Shown: positions 33,190-46,603, counted from the first letter of the stretch. The stretch: 64,000 nucleotides of DNA from Ceratothoa steindachneri (GCA_963969495.1 OZ018317.1:30834503-30898502); one strand, 5' to 3'. A program made the numbers and translations. Notes: generated from the sequence alone by a model not told the origin.

Positions 33190-35830
33190 CTGTCTAAGCT
33201 AGTAAATATCCTTGTAATCTACAGTGTCGAAACGTCGAAGTATTTTTAACACCTCGATAAGCTGACCACGCAGTCTCCGGGTCTCCAGCGAGAACAAGTC
33301 TAATTCCCGTAATCTATCTTCGTAACTCTTGTATCTGATAGAGGGAATCAGTTTGGTTGCTCTGTCTTGCACACGTTCTAATCTTGTGATATCCTTTCGA
33401 AGCGAAGGACTCCAAAATTGTACGGCATACTCCAGATGCGGTCGGACAAGGGAGTTATACAAACACAGTACTATCTCCTTGTTCCGATATCCAAACTGTC
33501 GCTTTATGTAACCTAGCATCCTTTGTGCTTTCTTCTCCGCCTCAATATACTGCATCGAGAACTTGAGATCAAGAGTGATAGTTATATCCAAGTCCTTCTC
33601 AGTGTCGGTGGATTCAAGAAAGGTGTCATTAAGGATATACTGAGATTGGGGGTTTCGGTGGCCGATATGCATCACTTTGTATTTGTTCACGTTAAAAGGC
33701 ATTTGCCACGTGTCCTATCACTCCCCAATCTTCCGAAGATCATCTTGAAGACAGGCAGCATTTCTATCCTTGCGAAGTTCATACTAAGCTTGGTATCATC
33801 GGCAAATTTAGAAATCTTCGCAACCATGTCAACGTCCATGTCTTTGACGTAGATGATGAACAGTAGTGGTCCCAGGACAGAACCTTGAGGAACACCGCTA
33901 GTAACGGGCACCCACTCAAAAGCCTGTCCATTCAACACCATCCGTTGCCGTCTGCCACTTAGCCAGTTCTCTATCCAACTTGCTACATTTCCGTCTATGC
34001 CCAACGGACGCACTTTCCCGAAGAGGCGGCGGTGTGGTACCTTATCGAAGGTTTTTTATAAGTCTAGGTAGATATTTTCCACCTCCATATCCCAGTCGTG
34101 CTCACTGAAAACGAAGTGGAAGAATTCCACAAGATTCGTTAGGCATAACCGTTGCCTTCAGAACCCGTGCTGGGAACTCCTCAATCGCAAGTTGGACTCT
34201 AAATATGACGTCATTTTCTCCACCATGATGACTTCCATGAGTTTACCGACTATTGAGGTTAAGCTTATAGGTCAGTAGTTCGACGACTGGCTAGGGTCTC
34301 CTTTCTTGAAGATTGGAGTCACCTCCGCTTCACGCCAGTCTCTAGGAACGCTTCGGTCCGCATTGACATGTTGAAGATTGTGCTCAGAATTCGTGACACT
34401 TCAACGCACACTTCTTTCAACACTTTAAGTAGAAACCCGTCCTGGCCAGTGGACTTATTCGTCTTTAGATCAATGATCTTCTTTTCTATTTCTCCTTGAG
34501 TGAAGTCTATTTCTTCCAGTTTTTCCCCCAAGTAAGAATCCGTGGGCTGGGGGATGGGACCACACTCTTCAGTAAACACTGAAGATAAGTAGTCGTTCAG
34601 GAGGTTCGCATCTCCTGCTTCTGAGTCCTTTAATTCCCCACCCTCATTCACTAAAGGTCCAATCGTGTGATGGATTGGTTTACTGCTGTTTACATAACCA
34701 AAGAACTTTTGGGGATGCTCTTTGCAAAGTCTCGCCACTCGGAGCTCCTCGGCACGCTTTGCCGCCCTTATGTTGGACTTCACTCTCTTAGTTAGCCTAC
34801 GGTATTCCTCAAAGTCACCAGAAATCTTTGACTGCCGGTACACCGTTCTCTTCTCCCTCAGCAGTTGACCAATTTTTCGATTAAACCACTTTGGTTGAAT
34901 AGAAGACCGATGAAGGCTTTTCAAAGGCATGAATCGTGATTGAAGACTCATGAACGTAGTTTTGAATCTATTTAACGAATCTTCAACATCCTCGCACATT
35001 TCTAGCCTCGTATCAGTCAATCCAGCATGAAGACCTGCAAAGTCTGCCCTTCTAATTCAAGTTTACTGATTTATTAGTCGCAGACTCTACCTTGGGGACC
35101 TTGACTATAAATCTGACTAGTCGGTGATCACTGCCAACGAGCTATTCGCCTACAGAGAGATTCTCAACGATGTAATCCTAAGAGGTGAAAACCAAGTCGA
35201 GGGTATTATTGCATCTCTTCGGCTCTATCACCCATTGAGTCAGGAACTCGTTGTTCGCGAACTCCAGGAGTAGTGTGTTCTCGCCACATGGTTTTCTGGT
35301 TTCCCAGTTAATTTGGGTATTGAAATCACCCATGGCGATACACACACTGTCTTAAACAAGTTCACTTAGTAGCCTGTACAGATCCCTGTGCTTTTCATCG
35401 AGTTGGGCAGGGGGTCTGTAAAGCAGCAGGGTCCTGTATCTGGCAGGGCCTATATCTAGGTCAACTCCTACTAGCTCGTGGTTGGATACAATGTTGCATA
35501 TCGTTGATTTGAGTGTATCCTTGACATACAACATCACACCGCTACCCTCTCTGCCTGGCCTATCTTTTTGGAAGAGTTAGTAACCAGGAATCGTGAATTC
35601 CTCCTCAAAATCTCGGTTTGAGGTTTTTACCCACGACTCTGTAATGGCCAACTTTTCAGTTTCTTCCTTCGCTACGACACCACGAAGTTCGACAAACCTG
35701 TTTCTGATTGACCTCTCATTAAACAGAAGAACTTTCACGGAGTCCCCGAATGTAGGACTCCCTACGCTCTTCCGTTTCCTGTCTTACTTATCTCTCTATT
35801 CTCTTTTGGTGGTGGTGTGAGAGAGAGAGC
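33190..35830 (-). pseudogene. CR1-like LINE: APE endonuclease + reverse transcriptase ORF2, broken
   Basis: Minus strand, N to C. Endonuclease from about 35,735: LLFNERSIRNRF, ITESWVKTSNRDFEEEF (about 35,655-35,605), VMLYVKDTL, GVDLDIGPARYRTLLLYRPP (about 35,470-35,400), MGDFNTQINW (about 35,335-35,305) and NNTLDLVFT (about 35,205-35,180). RT from about 35,020: NKSTGQDGF (34,460-34,435); then [20 protein letters not shown] (about 33,895-33,835) and KFADDTKL (about 33,810-33,785), the catalytic F-ADD box. C-terminus: VRPHLEYAVQFWSP and DRATKLIPSIRYKSYEDRLR, ending at 33,199. Frame breaks near 35,040, 34,320-34,020 and 33,700 make it inactive. ORF1 and the 5' UTR are absent. The RT C-terminal block is that of CR1/Rex1-type LINEs. 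Confidence 0.88.
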
Positions 35831-36354
35831 AAACATAACAAAATAATATAAATTCTTTTTTCCGTAAAAGAAAGTGAAACATGGCGTGGGTTAAAAGATA
35901 AGCGTCATGTCAATAGAACCTGAGGGGGCACGTGTCCCCTTAGTTTTTTGTATCTGGACTTTTTAATATATATATTTTTCTTTTATTACCATTATTTTTA
36001 ATACTATACAATGTAGTTATAACCATTTTATAGTATGAGTCAAATGTGCTCTTCGAATTTGTAATTGCTCATACCACAAAAGTCAACACCCTATCCCTTT
36101 CTCTATAGTATTGGTTTCTTCTAAAGCAAAGTCAGTTCGTTGGTAATCGAAGTTGCGGTTGTGGTCGAAGTAGTTAGTAAAGCAAATGTACCTTTACAGA
36201 CGTGTGGAAATAAAACGCAATTAATTTGAGAAATAAAGACATTTAGTGTATACAGTTATTGCCGTTGTTAACTCTCTAGTAATAGTAGGTTATCGGTCAG
36301 CTACCAGAGCCATGGCTCTATCACTCCAGATATTCAGCGTAGTGCAGTCTTATG
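35831..36354. other. Intergenic, nothing recognised
   Basis: AT-rich. A phrase TTTTTCCGTAAAAGAAAGTG (35,859 region) resembles TTTTACCCGTTAAAGAAAGTG near 6,300, next to the SINE head there, so a second dispersed repeat may be involved. Confidence 0.35.
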
Positions 36355-36362
36355 GTTCAGAG

Positions 36363-37132
36363 CATAGGTGGGCGTTATCGCGATAATTTATCGCGATAAC
36401 GATATCGGGTTATCGGTTATCCGATATTTTTTCCGCGTTATCAATTCATCGGTATCGCCGATACTTTTGGTTCCAAACTAGCGATAATCGATAATTTCAG
36501 TTTTTGGTTCCAGTTTAGCACAGGGGTGAGCCGCGCGTGCCTTGGAGGCAGAAATAGGTAGGTCCGAGCTGGGAACCGAACGTATACTGAACGGAGTGCG
36601 GGGCGGCCGTTCTTGACGTCTTCTTAAAACGTTCGCTCAGCTTCAGTCTTTTACCAGCTGTCGAACGAGAGGTCACGAGGTGTTGCGCCTGCGCGCTACC
36701 GGTTTTACGCGTTCTTTGATGATTTTTCCTTATGTTCCCGTGCTTCTTCCGTTCTATTTTTTTGTGCACGTGTATATGAATGCATGTACTATTCGGTGCT
36801 ATTCTTTAATATCCGTTTATTAACGTTTTTAACACTTACGAAGTTACGCCCCTATTCTAAACTGATCCTATTTTTATTGTAATTTACTAGTGCAGTGCTT
36901 TGCTATATAGTATTGAATTAGTGATAGCGTCGCAAGAGACTGTGCCCGCAGTATTGGAATTTTGTATTTATCGGTTATCACCTTATCGGGCGATAATTTT
37001 ATTGCCACTTATCGATTCTCGGTTATCGCTGATAAGGTTATCGTTATCGATTCTCGGTTATCGCTGATAAGGTTATCGTTATCGATTTATCGGTTTTCGT
37101 GATACATTTTTTCGTTATCGCGCCCACCTATG
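36363..37132. mobile_element. hAT-type MITE (770 bp) with target duplication
   Basis: TIR CATAGGTGGGCG at both ends (12/12 identical). It is flanked by the 8-mers GTTCAGAG (36355-36362) and GTTCGGAG (37133-37140), one mismatch. Both subterminal zones are rich in the self-complementary words TTATCGCGATAA, TTATCGG and CGATAA. A 36-37-nt unit (TTCTCGGTTATCGCTGATAA...) is tandemly duplicated near 37,013-37,085. No transposase. Confidence 0.88.
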
Positions 37133-37140
37133 GTTCGGAG

Positions 37141-39270
37141 TTTAGCAGACCAATGGCCTGATGGAAGAAACTTCTCTTCATCCTTTCAACCATTATATCC
37201 AATCATTTGTGACTTTATTCTCTGGCATTTTATTCTTTGAATGGATTAACATTTAATCTATGAATTTAAGACTCTTAGATTTTTTTATTTTCTTTATTTT
37301 TAATTGTGCCCTCGCAGAAATTTGGCTTGCAGGACGCCCCTGGGTTAGAATATATACCATCGATCTGTTTTCGCTATTCAGACCAATATGCTAACCACTA
37401 GGGTATACAATCTACCCCCCCCCCCCGCCTTCCCCCCCAAAAGATGCTTCGAGTCAGCTTATCAGCAGAGCGGTGTAGCTAAGTCCCAATATGTTAAAGA
37501 TGCAAGCGTTAATAAGAGAGAAATGGGATTCGTAATTGTCGTAAATGAAGGGGAAATATGATACGCACGCGATATCGTCTGTTTATAAGACCAAAGAAAG
37601 ATCAAACATAGATTCTGAAAGAAAATCCTTGTAGTCTTTCCTAGATTTGATTACGACGGGAAACATTCTACCACTGACTCCACAACAGTGAAACTCCGAA
37701 TTTTTGTCTATTTTTGTCTTCGAAAATTATAGTATAAAAATGGCCTCGTTCCAATAACAAGCAAGGCAGTCTCTACCTGCCAACCCACGAACATCGAACC
37801 TTTGCCAAATCGCCTTCAGACACCGAAATCTTTCACATATCCCACCAGTAAGAAAAGCAGAAAATCTGTTCGTCACTCAGACTTCATTCCCAAACGATCA
37901 AGTTCCCTATTCAATTACCCTTGAAGTCCGACAGGTACCAGGCAGTTAAGGGATACGCCCAGACTCCTTAGTTCACTTCACCACTACGCTACCATTCTAG
38001 TAAACCTCAAGTTGCGTTTTGAGTGCAAGTTTTTTCGAAAGATTTTGCTTCGCCCCATTAAAGAGAAGTGTCCACAAATTTTTCTTTATCCTGTATCTCT
38101 GAATTTTCAAGTTCGTAAAAACTGAGATAGCGCAGGTGTAGTAGAGGTGTCGACAACAAACAGTGACTACGGCTCAACTTGTAAGTGATTTTGAGTGTGG
38201 TCTGGTACGCGTCCATTTTGCTGGGTGGAAGCGATAAGCCCCTAAACTTGGGATAAGATTCATAATCCCAAGGTCTATATCGAGAGTGCCGCAAAACTGC
38301 TGTTATAAGGAGTTCTTACTACTGGCTACAGTATAGTGTTGTAACAACTTGCGACCGTGAACGGCTCATCGCACCTCACTCTTCGGCACAGGGGAGAGTG
38401 ACAAACAATATGAGAAACTGAAGGAAGAAAAAATCAGATGTTCAGAAAGATTGTCTTTAGAAAATCATACTATAAAATTCAAAGTTTAATGTGAAAAGGA
38501 CATTTGCTTACCTTTTCTTGATGTTGTAGAGGTTCCAACTAATGGATGAATACTTAAGCCTTAGATAGTAAATGCAATAGTCAGTACGTACTTAAATTTT
38601 GTTGTTTGGTTTTGACTGATCGAAATGTAACGATAACGTGGTCTTGAACTTTCCTAGCTATCATGGGAATGTAATGATTCAAGTTACCCAAAATAGGATA
38701 TATTATAATCTTACAATAATCTATGATTTGAAGTTATTATTATTATACCAAATTGAATTGAATAACGGAGAGGATATTTAAGGGATACAAATTGAAAGCT
38801 ATACAGAGAATATTGAAGAATACATTGATGATTTAAATTGAAATGGAATACAATTTATGAGTTTGGAAAGTTAATATTTGAACATTTGAAAGCACGTGAC
38901 GCGAATGGTGTGTTCACAGGTGTATATAAATATGTAATTGTAATTATGTAAGTAGACGACTAATGATGAATTGTGAATTGGGTTCTGGAAATGAGAGAAG
39001 GAACAGGAATTAGGACCTACTCTCTTGTGTGGATTGTTTACAGAGAATAAGTGCAAGAGGAATTTTGACTGAGCTTTTTTTTTAAGCGACGCTGGGCACG
39101 AATGGACCTTGAAAAGCGATTCCAGGCAGATGGCAAAATGCGTGTTTGTATGTGTGTTCGTGTAAGGGAAAATCTTATATAAAAGGGATTTTGTGGTATT
39201 GGTGTGATATTACATAGAAATAATTTTTTCTCATCAGAGTAAGTCATTGATTAATTATATTTGATGCTAG
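37141..39270. other. Intergenic; possible tRNA-like SINE relic near 37.34-37.42 kb
   Basis: The minus strand near 37,410-37,380 reads ACCCTAGTGGTTAGCATATTGG, A-box-like, but no good B box follows, so I leave it unassigned. The rest is AT-rich without recognised features. Confidence 0.3.
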
Positions 39271-39273
39271 TTT

Positions 39274-39825
<552 letters not shown>

Positions 39826-39845
<20 letters not shown>

Positions 39846-40045
39846 CAAGTGGCCTAAGAGATAATTTAATTGAGATCAAAGTGGATGATCGCTGCTTTTG
39901 TGTGCACAGTTCGAATACCACCCCTGTACAGAATTTTTGAGATTTAGGAAATATTATTTTCAAAGAAAATTTTTCCCGTTTTCTGTTTCTTGCGGTTTGT
40001 TGGATTCATTTTCATCATTCTTTCGCGCTCATGAAAGATTTATAT
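39826..40045 (+). mobile_element. tRNA-derived SINE copy 1
   Basis: A box TAGCCAAGTGG (39842-39852), B box AGTTCGAATAC (39908-39919, degraded), then the tail CTGTACAGAATTTTTGAGAT ... TTTCTTGCGGTTTGTTGGAT and CATCATTCTTTCGCGCTCAT. Nearly the same head as copy 2. Confidence 0.8.
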
Positions 40046-40167
40046 ATTGTATATTTGCCGCGTGTTTACCTCAATTCTCATTTATCCTTTGAATTCCCTA
40101 TCTATTTTCTCTCTATTTCATAGTCCCGATCGACCTTGTGAATCGTAGCTTAAAAGCTTATTTATTG

Positions 40168-40365
40168 GGAAAGTTTTTTGGTCTTCCTCGTAGCCAAGTG
40201 GTCTAAGAGATGATTTAATTGAGATCAAAGTGGATGTTCGCTGCCTCAGTGTGCGCGGTTCGAATCCCATCCCTGTACAGAATTTTGGCGAATTAGGAAA
40301 TATTTCCGAAGATAAAATTTCCCGTTTTCTGTTTCTTGCGGTTTGTTGGATTAATTATGGTTAAA
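40168..40365 (+). mobile_element. tRNA-derived SINE copy 2
   Basis: A box TAGCCAAGTGG (40191-40201) and perfect B box GGTTCGAATCC (40257-40267), 56 nt apart, as in a tRNA with a long variable arm (Leu/Ser type). The tail is CTGTACAGAATTTTGGCGAA ... TTTCTTGCGGTTTGTTGGAT. A 20-odd-nt phrase upstream of the A box (ATTGGGAAAGTTTTTTGG) is also shared with copy 1 (ATTGGGAGGATTTTTTGG). Confidence 0.82.
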
Positions 40366-40691
40366 TTATGGTTATTTTTATTTTAATTTTCTGAACTTCG
40401 CCAATTATAATAATTTTAAAAAGAGACTCTAAACTAAATTCTCCCCCTTTTAAAATATCACGTTGCTAAAATATAGTTATAGAAGGAGATATATAAAATA
40501 AATTTTCTAAACTTCATCATTTGTAATTCTTTGGGTTTTAAAAAATTCTCACAATTTCGATACTTATATTTATTTCTGAACGTCACTATTTTGTTTTTTT
40601 GATATAAAAGAACCAAACTAAGATGAAATTATTATTCAAATACTCAAAAAAATTCCATTCTTAAGTTATAGAGTTATTGATGATGATGATC

Positions 40692-40693
<2 letters not shown>
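40366..40693. other. AT-rich, nothing recognised
   Basis: Very A/T-rich sequence between the SINE and the (TA)n tract. Confidence 0.4.
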
Positions 40694-40723
<30 letters not shown>

Positions 40724-40815
40724 AAAATTAACCCACAGGAAAATGAAAAGATGAATCCAAGCACTTTCGAACTATATTTGCAAATTCATTTTCAAGGAAT
40801 AGCATATAAATGGAG
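40694..40815 (+). mobile_element. (TA)n plus PLE terminal fragment (PLE-E)
   Basis: (TA)n 40694-40720, followed by CACAGGAAAATGAAAAGATG and CCAAGCACTTTCGAACTATA, then TTCATTTTCAAGGAATAG. This matches the end of PLE-A (CCGCAGGAAAAAATTAAATG; CCAAGTACTTTCGAACTTTA) in order and spacing. No RT follows, so it is an isolated end. Confidence 0.65.
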
Positions 40816-41018
40816 AAGACAACCTTATATAGCGTACAAAGATACAAAGGGAACGCCCATCAAATAGTAGAAACCAATGGAAAAACACAAAAACAAGACA
40901 GACAAATACCAATAAAAAGAACAATATGCAACTAATAACAGATATATGCATCCCTAAAATGATATACACACACTCTCACACCCAGACACCAAACTATCAT
41001 ACCTCTCAGACATATCAT

Positions 41019-41597
41019 TTACACCAGCACCCGGTGTAAATGAGAGCCACCCATCACAAGCACCACAGTCATCCTCCTAGTCCCCCTAAGCCTAGCATTA
41101 CCCTTCCTCTTGTTCTCATTCAAACTACCACTTATTTCACTTTCTGCCACAACACTATCAGATAAGTCACTTTCAACCTCTTCCTCTCTCAGGACATCGA
41201 ATCTGTTAGTCAACCTAACAGGTTCCATGTCCCTCTTACGCACAGACCTAACCTGCCCTAACCTATCTATTCTATCCATATTCACCCACCATTCATCTTC
41301 ACTCACTTTTTTCTCTTCAGTCCCTAGTCTAGGCCTATCTTCCACCCTCCTGGTCCCAGCCACATTCTTCACGCGTACACTCGCATCCCTTCTCACTTCA
41401 TTCATCAACTCACTTAATCTCTTGCACTCATCACGCAACTGACTCACCTCCTCTACCAAAGCCACATTTGCACTAGTCACATAACAAACCAGGCCTTCAG
41501 ATACATTTGCTCTTCTTTCAAAACCACAAAAATCACAAACTACATACACACTTCTTACATCAAAAGGTATACTCACTTCATCCAAAGCAATAGCCAT
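41019..41597 (-). pseudogene. LINE ORF1-like protein, N-terminal part
   Basis: A 192-codon open frame on minus: VYVVCDFCGFERRA (a CxxC pair), a predicted coiled coil VALVEEVSQLRDECKRLSEL, a charged linker, then RLRGTRRMTVVLVMGGSHLH, which resembles the start of an SGNH/GDSL-hydrolase module (VLVMGDSH..R) found in ORF1 of several CR1/L2-type LINEs. The nucleophile region reads GGSH rather than GDSH, and the frame ends shortly after (41,019), so the hydrolase is cut off. Upstream (41,600-41,780) is a GC-rich patch on minus that could be the element's 5' UTR. The family call is by analogy. Confidence 0.5.
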
Positions 41598-41825
41598 ACT
41601 GAGAAACTTTTTAAAATATAATTAAAAAATCCTTTAGTATTGTCTAACACTCAAAGTTAACTATCTTCCCGAACTTAAATATATTACACCGAAAAATCAA
41701 AAATGAAAAAACGTCACTGAATAGAGAGCTCGCCGAGAACACAGCTGGTCGCTACCGACGCTCCCTGTACAATTGCTACAATTAATGAACCCACGCATCA
41801 ATCTGGCAACTGACTTGATCTTGTG

Positions 41826-42970
41826 TTTGCAGATGTTGCAGGTATTGTTATCTGTGGAGTGAATTGTTCAGTAGGCTCATCTGGTCCTATTTTGATTAAG
41901 ATTAATGTTGATATGGATCAGGTTGTTCCAGATGTTGACTTCTCTAGGAAAGTTTACCTTAAGTCCCGTGCCAATTGGAATGGTATTCTTCATGACCTTA
42001 TGGCACTCAGTTGGAGTGATATTTATAGAAGCCCGAATATTATCGAATGCTTAAATAACCACCTTAGCCCAATTGTAGAGAGGAGAATCCCTTATAAACT
42101 CTCAGATTTAGACTTAAGGATAAGCCATGGTTTAATGCCGAATGTAAGCTTGCCTATCAGGCAAAGAAAGAAGTTTAGCATTTATGAAGTAACAATAAAT
42201 GTGACTTCTTGTGGCATAATTTCACTGAGCTTAGAAGACAAGCTCAGGTTATCTATGTAAGAGCTGAGAGAGCTTATAATGATGGCGTAAAAGAGGTCCT
42301 GCTTTCCATTAGTAGTAATCATAAGTGGTGGTCTAACCTTAAGTCATCGCTCTTCGGACTTAATTCTAGTATGCCCGCACTCTGAAATGCTGACGAAAGT
42401 GCCATCTACTGCCCTAAAGTAAAGGCTGAACTTTTGGCTGACCTGTTTGATAGTAGGCAGTGTGGTGAGTCATTGTTGTTGCCTCAGTCATGCTTTCCAG
42501 AACCTAAGTTGTGTTCAATGGCCTTCAGATCTAATGACGTTAAAACCTTGCTTTTGAATCTTGACAGTCAATGCGGTATCGACCCCAATGGGATATTCCC
42601 CATTTACTTAAAAGAGACTGAGGATTTTATTGCTCCAAAAATTGCTACAATTTCTCTCTAATTAGACTCGCTATTTTTCCATCAGTGCAGAGGATGCGAA
42701 ATATTGCAGCATTACCTAAAGGACTAAGGCCATCCTCATTTCCTTCAAAACACAGCTCAATATCAACTACCTCGGTCTTATCTAAAGTATTTTAGAAACT
42801 GCTCTCTAAGCGCTTTTGTAGGTTTTTTGAAGATAATTATTTGCTACCAACATTACAGTTTGGGTTTCGTAAAGGGCTGGGAACTTGTGATGCACTCTTG
42901 TCAATCTATACAGCTTTGCATAATGCTCTTGGTGAAGGTGCAGAGGCACGCATGGTAGGTTTATATTTTA
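41826..42970 (+). pseudogene. Jockey-like LINE ORF2 fragment (linker and start of RT)
   Basis: Plus strand, broken frames. YLKSRANWNGILHDLMALSW...NIIECLNNHL, then KWWSNLKSSLFGL (about 42,325-42,362), VKAELLADLFDSRQ (about 42,420-42,460), FRSNDVKTLLLNLD (about 42,525-42,565), DPNGIFPIYLK (about 42,580-42,612), STTSVLSKVF-like (about 42,765-42,795), LQFGFRKGLGTCDALLSIYT (about 42,850-42,910). These are consecutive blocks of a common invertebrate LINE RT (pattern KWWS.LK...FG, DP.G.FP.FLK, ..FAYRKGLGTCDALL). It stops before the catalytic ADD box, at about 42,970, where unrelated GC-rich DNA starts. Confidence 0.75.
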
Positions 42971-44749
42971 GTGTGTCTTAGAGTCGAACGTCGATGCTAG
43001 CCAAGGATTGACTCCGCGTGACGCGGGAAGGAATCACGCCAGAAATTGGGATATAGATCCCAGTGCAAGGGTTAAATAATCAAATTCGAGTGCGGTTTAG
43101 AGAAACTGATTGTAGATAAATAACTTTACAATATACAAAGAAAATATTATTAGCAAAAGCAAATAAATGACAATAAATAAGAAGAAACCCGGGGTTACAA
43201 AAGGGGGGGAGGGAATAAAAAATAATCGATGGGAAGGACAGTCCGAAATAGGATGTACGGTGATTGCCTCCAGGAAAAGGGGGAGAGTGCAAATGACGGG
43301 GAGACTCAGCTAAAGCCTAATTGACTGGAGGCTTTGGATACGACGAGTAAGCGGGGCGCTGCAAAGTTCCACTAACAAAGTTCGTTCTTCTTTAACCTCG
43401 CTGAGAAATAAACGAGGGAGTACTCCAGACGAGAACGAGGTCGATACCCGAGTGAAAGATGCCTGTCTGTGTCTATCGTCTGTCGGGCGGGAACTCTGGC
43501 CTTAGGTACGAGCGAGGCCGAATAGAGAGGTGATATAAAAGGGACTGATAACTGCATTGCGGATAGCTTGAGCAGGAATCCAGTTGGTCCCCTCCCAAGC
43601 TAATCCTGGACCATTTTGTGATTCTAAGGCTGATTTTTTTTCTTGTTAATATTCAGTAGTAACTTCGTATAGAAACATGTATCTTCTTGTTCTTGTTGTG
43701 TTATTTGTCTTTGTGTAGAGTTTGAATTTTTTATAAAATTGTATAATTTAGGTTGAAGCTAACTGAGGCAGATGATCCCCACTTAAAAGGTATTCAAGAT
43801 TACTGTAACAATTGTCAATCATTTTTATTTATTTATTATTTTGTTTGTAATAATTTGTAGGTATAGTGTGCCCCTTTGTTCCAGTAGTGTTTAATTTTGT
43901 TTTTGTGAGACCCGTTTATGTAACCTCCAATTATGTCTTTTTGGTAGCAAAACTATAAGGGGGAACCCTTCTTTTTATTATTGTCCGATGTCACTTTCCC
44001 CTCGAAGTGCCTTCCTAGGAGGGAGGAGATTTCATAGAATAGAGCCACGAGGTGTCTCCATGAGAGAGCATCTAATTGTCTAGAAAATCCCCAATCTACC
44101 CATGGCAGAAGCATTTCCGGCGATAAGACTCCGTGCTGGGTACCCAAGGATCGAGCATCGCGAAGAAAAGGGATTCTGTGACGCCGTGAACCAAGCGAAG
44201 ATTTGTCCTTCCAGCGACCCGCTTGATAACTTAAAGTCTCTCTCGCTCCGTTCAGGGCAAGCCGCTCCGGCTGCCTCGTATAAATTCCCAGACGATCGAA
44301 TTAAGAATTTAGTATGGTCCCGTCTCCGCGAGCATCGCCAGTATTGGCCCGTTTTCGCTTTGATCGAACGCGTCGCGCAACTCTCCCGATCGGATCCCAC
44401 TCCGAGGCAGGAATCCCGTTCAGCTAATTAATAGCCTAGTATATAGAGGCTATTGTATGAATCCCGGCATCGCTTTTAGCTCAGGGGCATACTCCCTCGG
44501 TCCCTACTCTCAAGATCACCCGTGGTAATCATAACGCCCCGTTAACAGGATTCTCTCTCTCTCTCCGCCCACTACCTGGAGATCTTCCCGCTAAATCGAG
44601 GCTACGTGTGAGTCGTTCGTGACTCAGGCCTCCCGACTTGTTACAAGAGCTCGTTTATTTGTATTTCATTGTCGCGTCCAAACTTTCCCCTGCTCCGTCC
44701 CCAGTTTGCACCTAACCAAATTGTATATTGTATTATTCCCTGGTTAAAT

Positions 44750-44753
<4 letters not shown>
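42971..44753. other. Unassigned insertion-like segment, GC-rich in part
   Basis: It begins abruptly inside the LINE ORF, which suggests an inserted element. 42,980-43,600 and 44,060-44,680 are GC-rich; 43,620-44,000 is AT-rich. A 109-codon open frame at 44,102-44,431 (and its mirror on minus) has no recognisable motif. LTR-type sequence is possible, but no paired terminal repeats were seen. Confidence 0.3.

Positions 44754-44799
<46 letters not shown>
44754..44799. repeat. (TA)n microsatellite
   Basis: About 46 nt of TA. Confidence 0.97.
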
Positions 44800-44802
<3 letters not shown>

Positions 44803-46235
44803 TGATTTTTTAGAAGTAAAGTTTATTTTGTTTCACTAAAGTTTGATACCCCTGAACCACCAAAGATAGTAGATTGTTACGGCCAACTTTAATCGCCCTC
44901 TGTTCATGTATATAAATTCCCACGCACATCACGTCTAATCTGTGCACATAGACTCGATTCTTGAGGATCATAGTAGCCGAGTAAAGGTGGATCCTTACCT
45001 GACCTACGTCATTCACCATGCTTTCTTCTACAAAGCTTGAATTTAATATTAAGTAAGAAGGACAAACCGAAGAAGGTGGGTCCCATCTTTAATCTCTACC
45101 TTTTGAGTTATATCAAAACCCGACTTCAGGAGCTCTAAACAAATTTGAAATCAGTAATCAAAAAATTAATTCTAGACTACGCACAAATTCAATAGTGGAA
45201 TGCTATAAAATTATAAAATGACAGAAACGGCAGTAAAATACTAAAAGGAACGTTATCTTAATGAAAAAACAAACAAATAACTTTTGAGGTAAGTACAGCA
45301 GAAAATATTTGAAATGAAATTATATTAATGAAACGCAAACAAAAATTATCGTAACAGTACAAAACTTAACAATTGAATTGTTGGAAAAGTAAAGTTGAAA
45401 ACATATACAATATAGCAAAACTAAATAAAGAAACAAAACATTACCTTACATGGTCGGATCACAATCACAAGTGAAAAGGGGCAGAAAATTTAAGATTAAA
45501 TACAGCTTGGTTGGTTGTTAGGTTATAAAAAACGGAAAGGACGCGTCATTATTTAAATTCGGGTGGTTGTATTTAATACAGAGAGATTCTTTAATGCGTA
45601 GAGTGGATGTAGATTTAGCAAATTTTAATAGAGAAAAATCTTTTAAGGACACGTCTGTTTTACAATTTATTGCATGTTTTTAGATAGAAGAATATTCTTT
45701 ACTACTCAATGTTTTACCAGTTCTATAGCTAATACACATGTGAGAACATTATGGTGCCTGAAGTGAACGTACTGTGCTTCTTATATAGGTCCCCTGTTTA
45801 CAGCTGCGGCAAGTAAATCTATATACAATGTACGAACTCAACGGCGTAGGAATACTATCCTTCACTGTAAAAAAACTTTAATTAAACTTTATATTTTCAG
45901 AAGCAAAATCAAGGCTATTATTAACGGTATATATGTAAATTGGAAGTAAAAGGGTTTAATATTAGAACTAAAAACTTAACAACTTTATAGGAAGAAAGAG
46001 TATATGAAGCAAGAATGGGACGAAGAGGGTATCCTGTCTTATGTATCTAAGTTAGACCATAGAAAGAAATAGACAGCATCACTTAGAACACAGGAACATT
46101 TTAACCTGAGCATAAAACGGTTAATTTTTTTCTCCTTAATTTCAGTACATTTTGACGTATCTGATAAATTCAGGACATTTTTTAAATGTAATCACTAATT
46201 AGTCCTATTCAAAGTCACCACCCCATTACCCTTAT
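44800..46235. other. AT-rich, nothing recognised
   Basis: No ORF, terminal repeat or RNA motif that I can support. Confidence 0.45.
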
Positions 46236-46603
46236 CAGAACGGAAAACGACAATTTCTTTATTCAACCCAATGTTCCGAAGAAGGGTAAAATCTTGTTTG
46301 ATAAAAGGAGAGACAATATTATGGAAACTTTTGAAGTTACCTTGCTCCCTTCTGTTATTCCACATCCAAATTTTGTATGGTTTAGGTATGTAGACGATGT
46401 CATATCGATTTGGCCTAAAAAAAGTTTACATTCATTTGACAATTTCGTCACAAATCTTACGACCTCCATCCCACCATCAATTTTAAAGCAGAATTAGAAA
46501 AAGAAAATTGTTTAGCCTTTCTAGATGTGAAATTGTGTCACTGACCAAATTAGATTCACTGTGTACCATAAACCGACCCATCCTAACTCTTACTTCCACT
46601 TCA

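Noticed and set aside
33329..33852. Plus-strand frames of 60-109 codons
   Set aside because: Antisense shadows of the CR1-like RT.
37330..37440. Second tRNA-like SINE head
   Set aside because: Only an A-box-like word; no B box at the right distance.
40168..40290. A functional tRNA-Leu/Ser gene
   Set aside because: A and B boxes are good, but no matched acceptor stem is seen and the body continues into a tail shared by the two other copies, so SINE fits better.
41110..41442. 110-codon plus-strand frame
   Set aside because: Shadow of the LINE ORF1-like frame on the minus strand.
44080..44431. Open frames of 106-109 codons on both strands in GC-rich DNA
   Set aside because: Mirror-image frames, no recognisable domain, and GC-rich DNA lacks stops by chance. 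Kept only as unassigned sequence.
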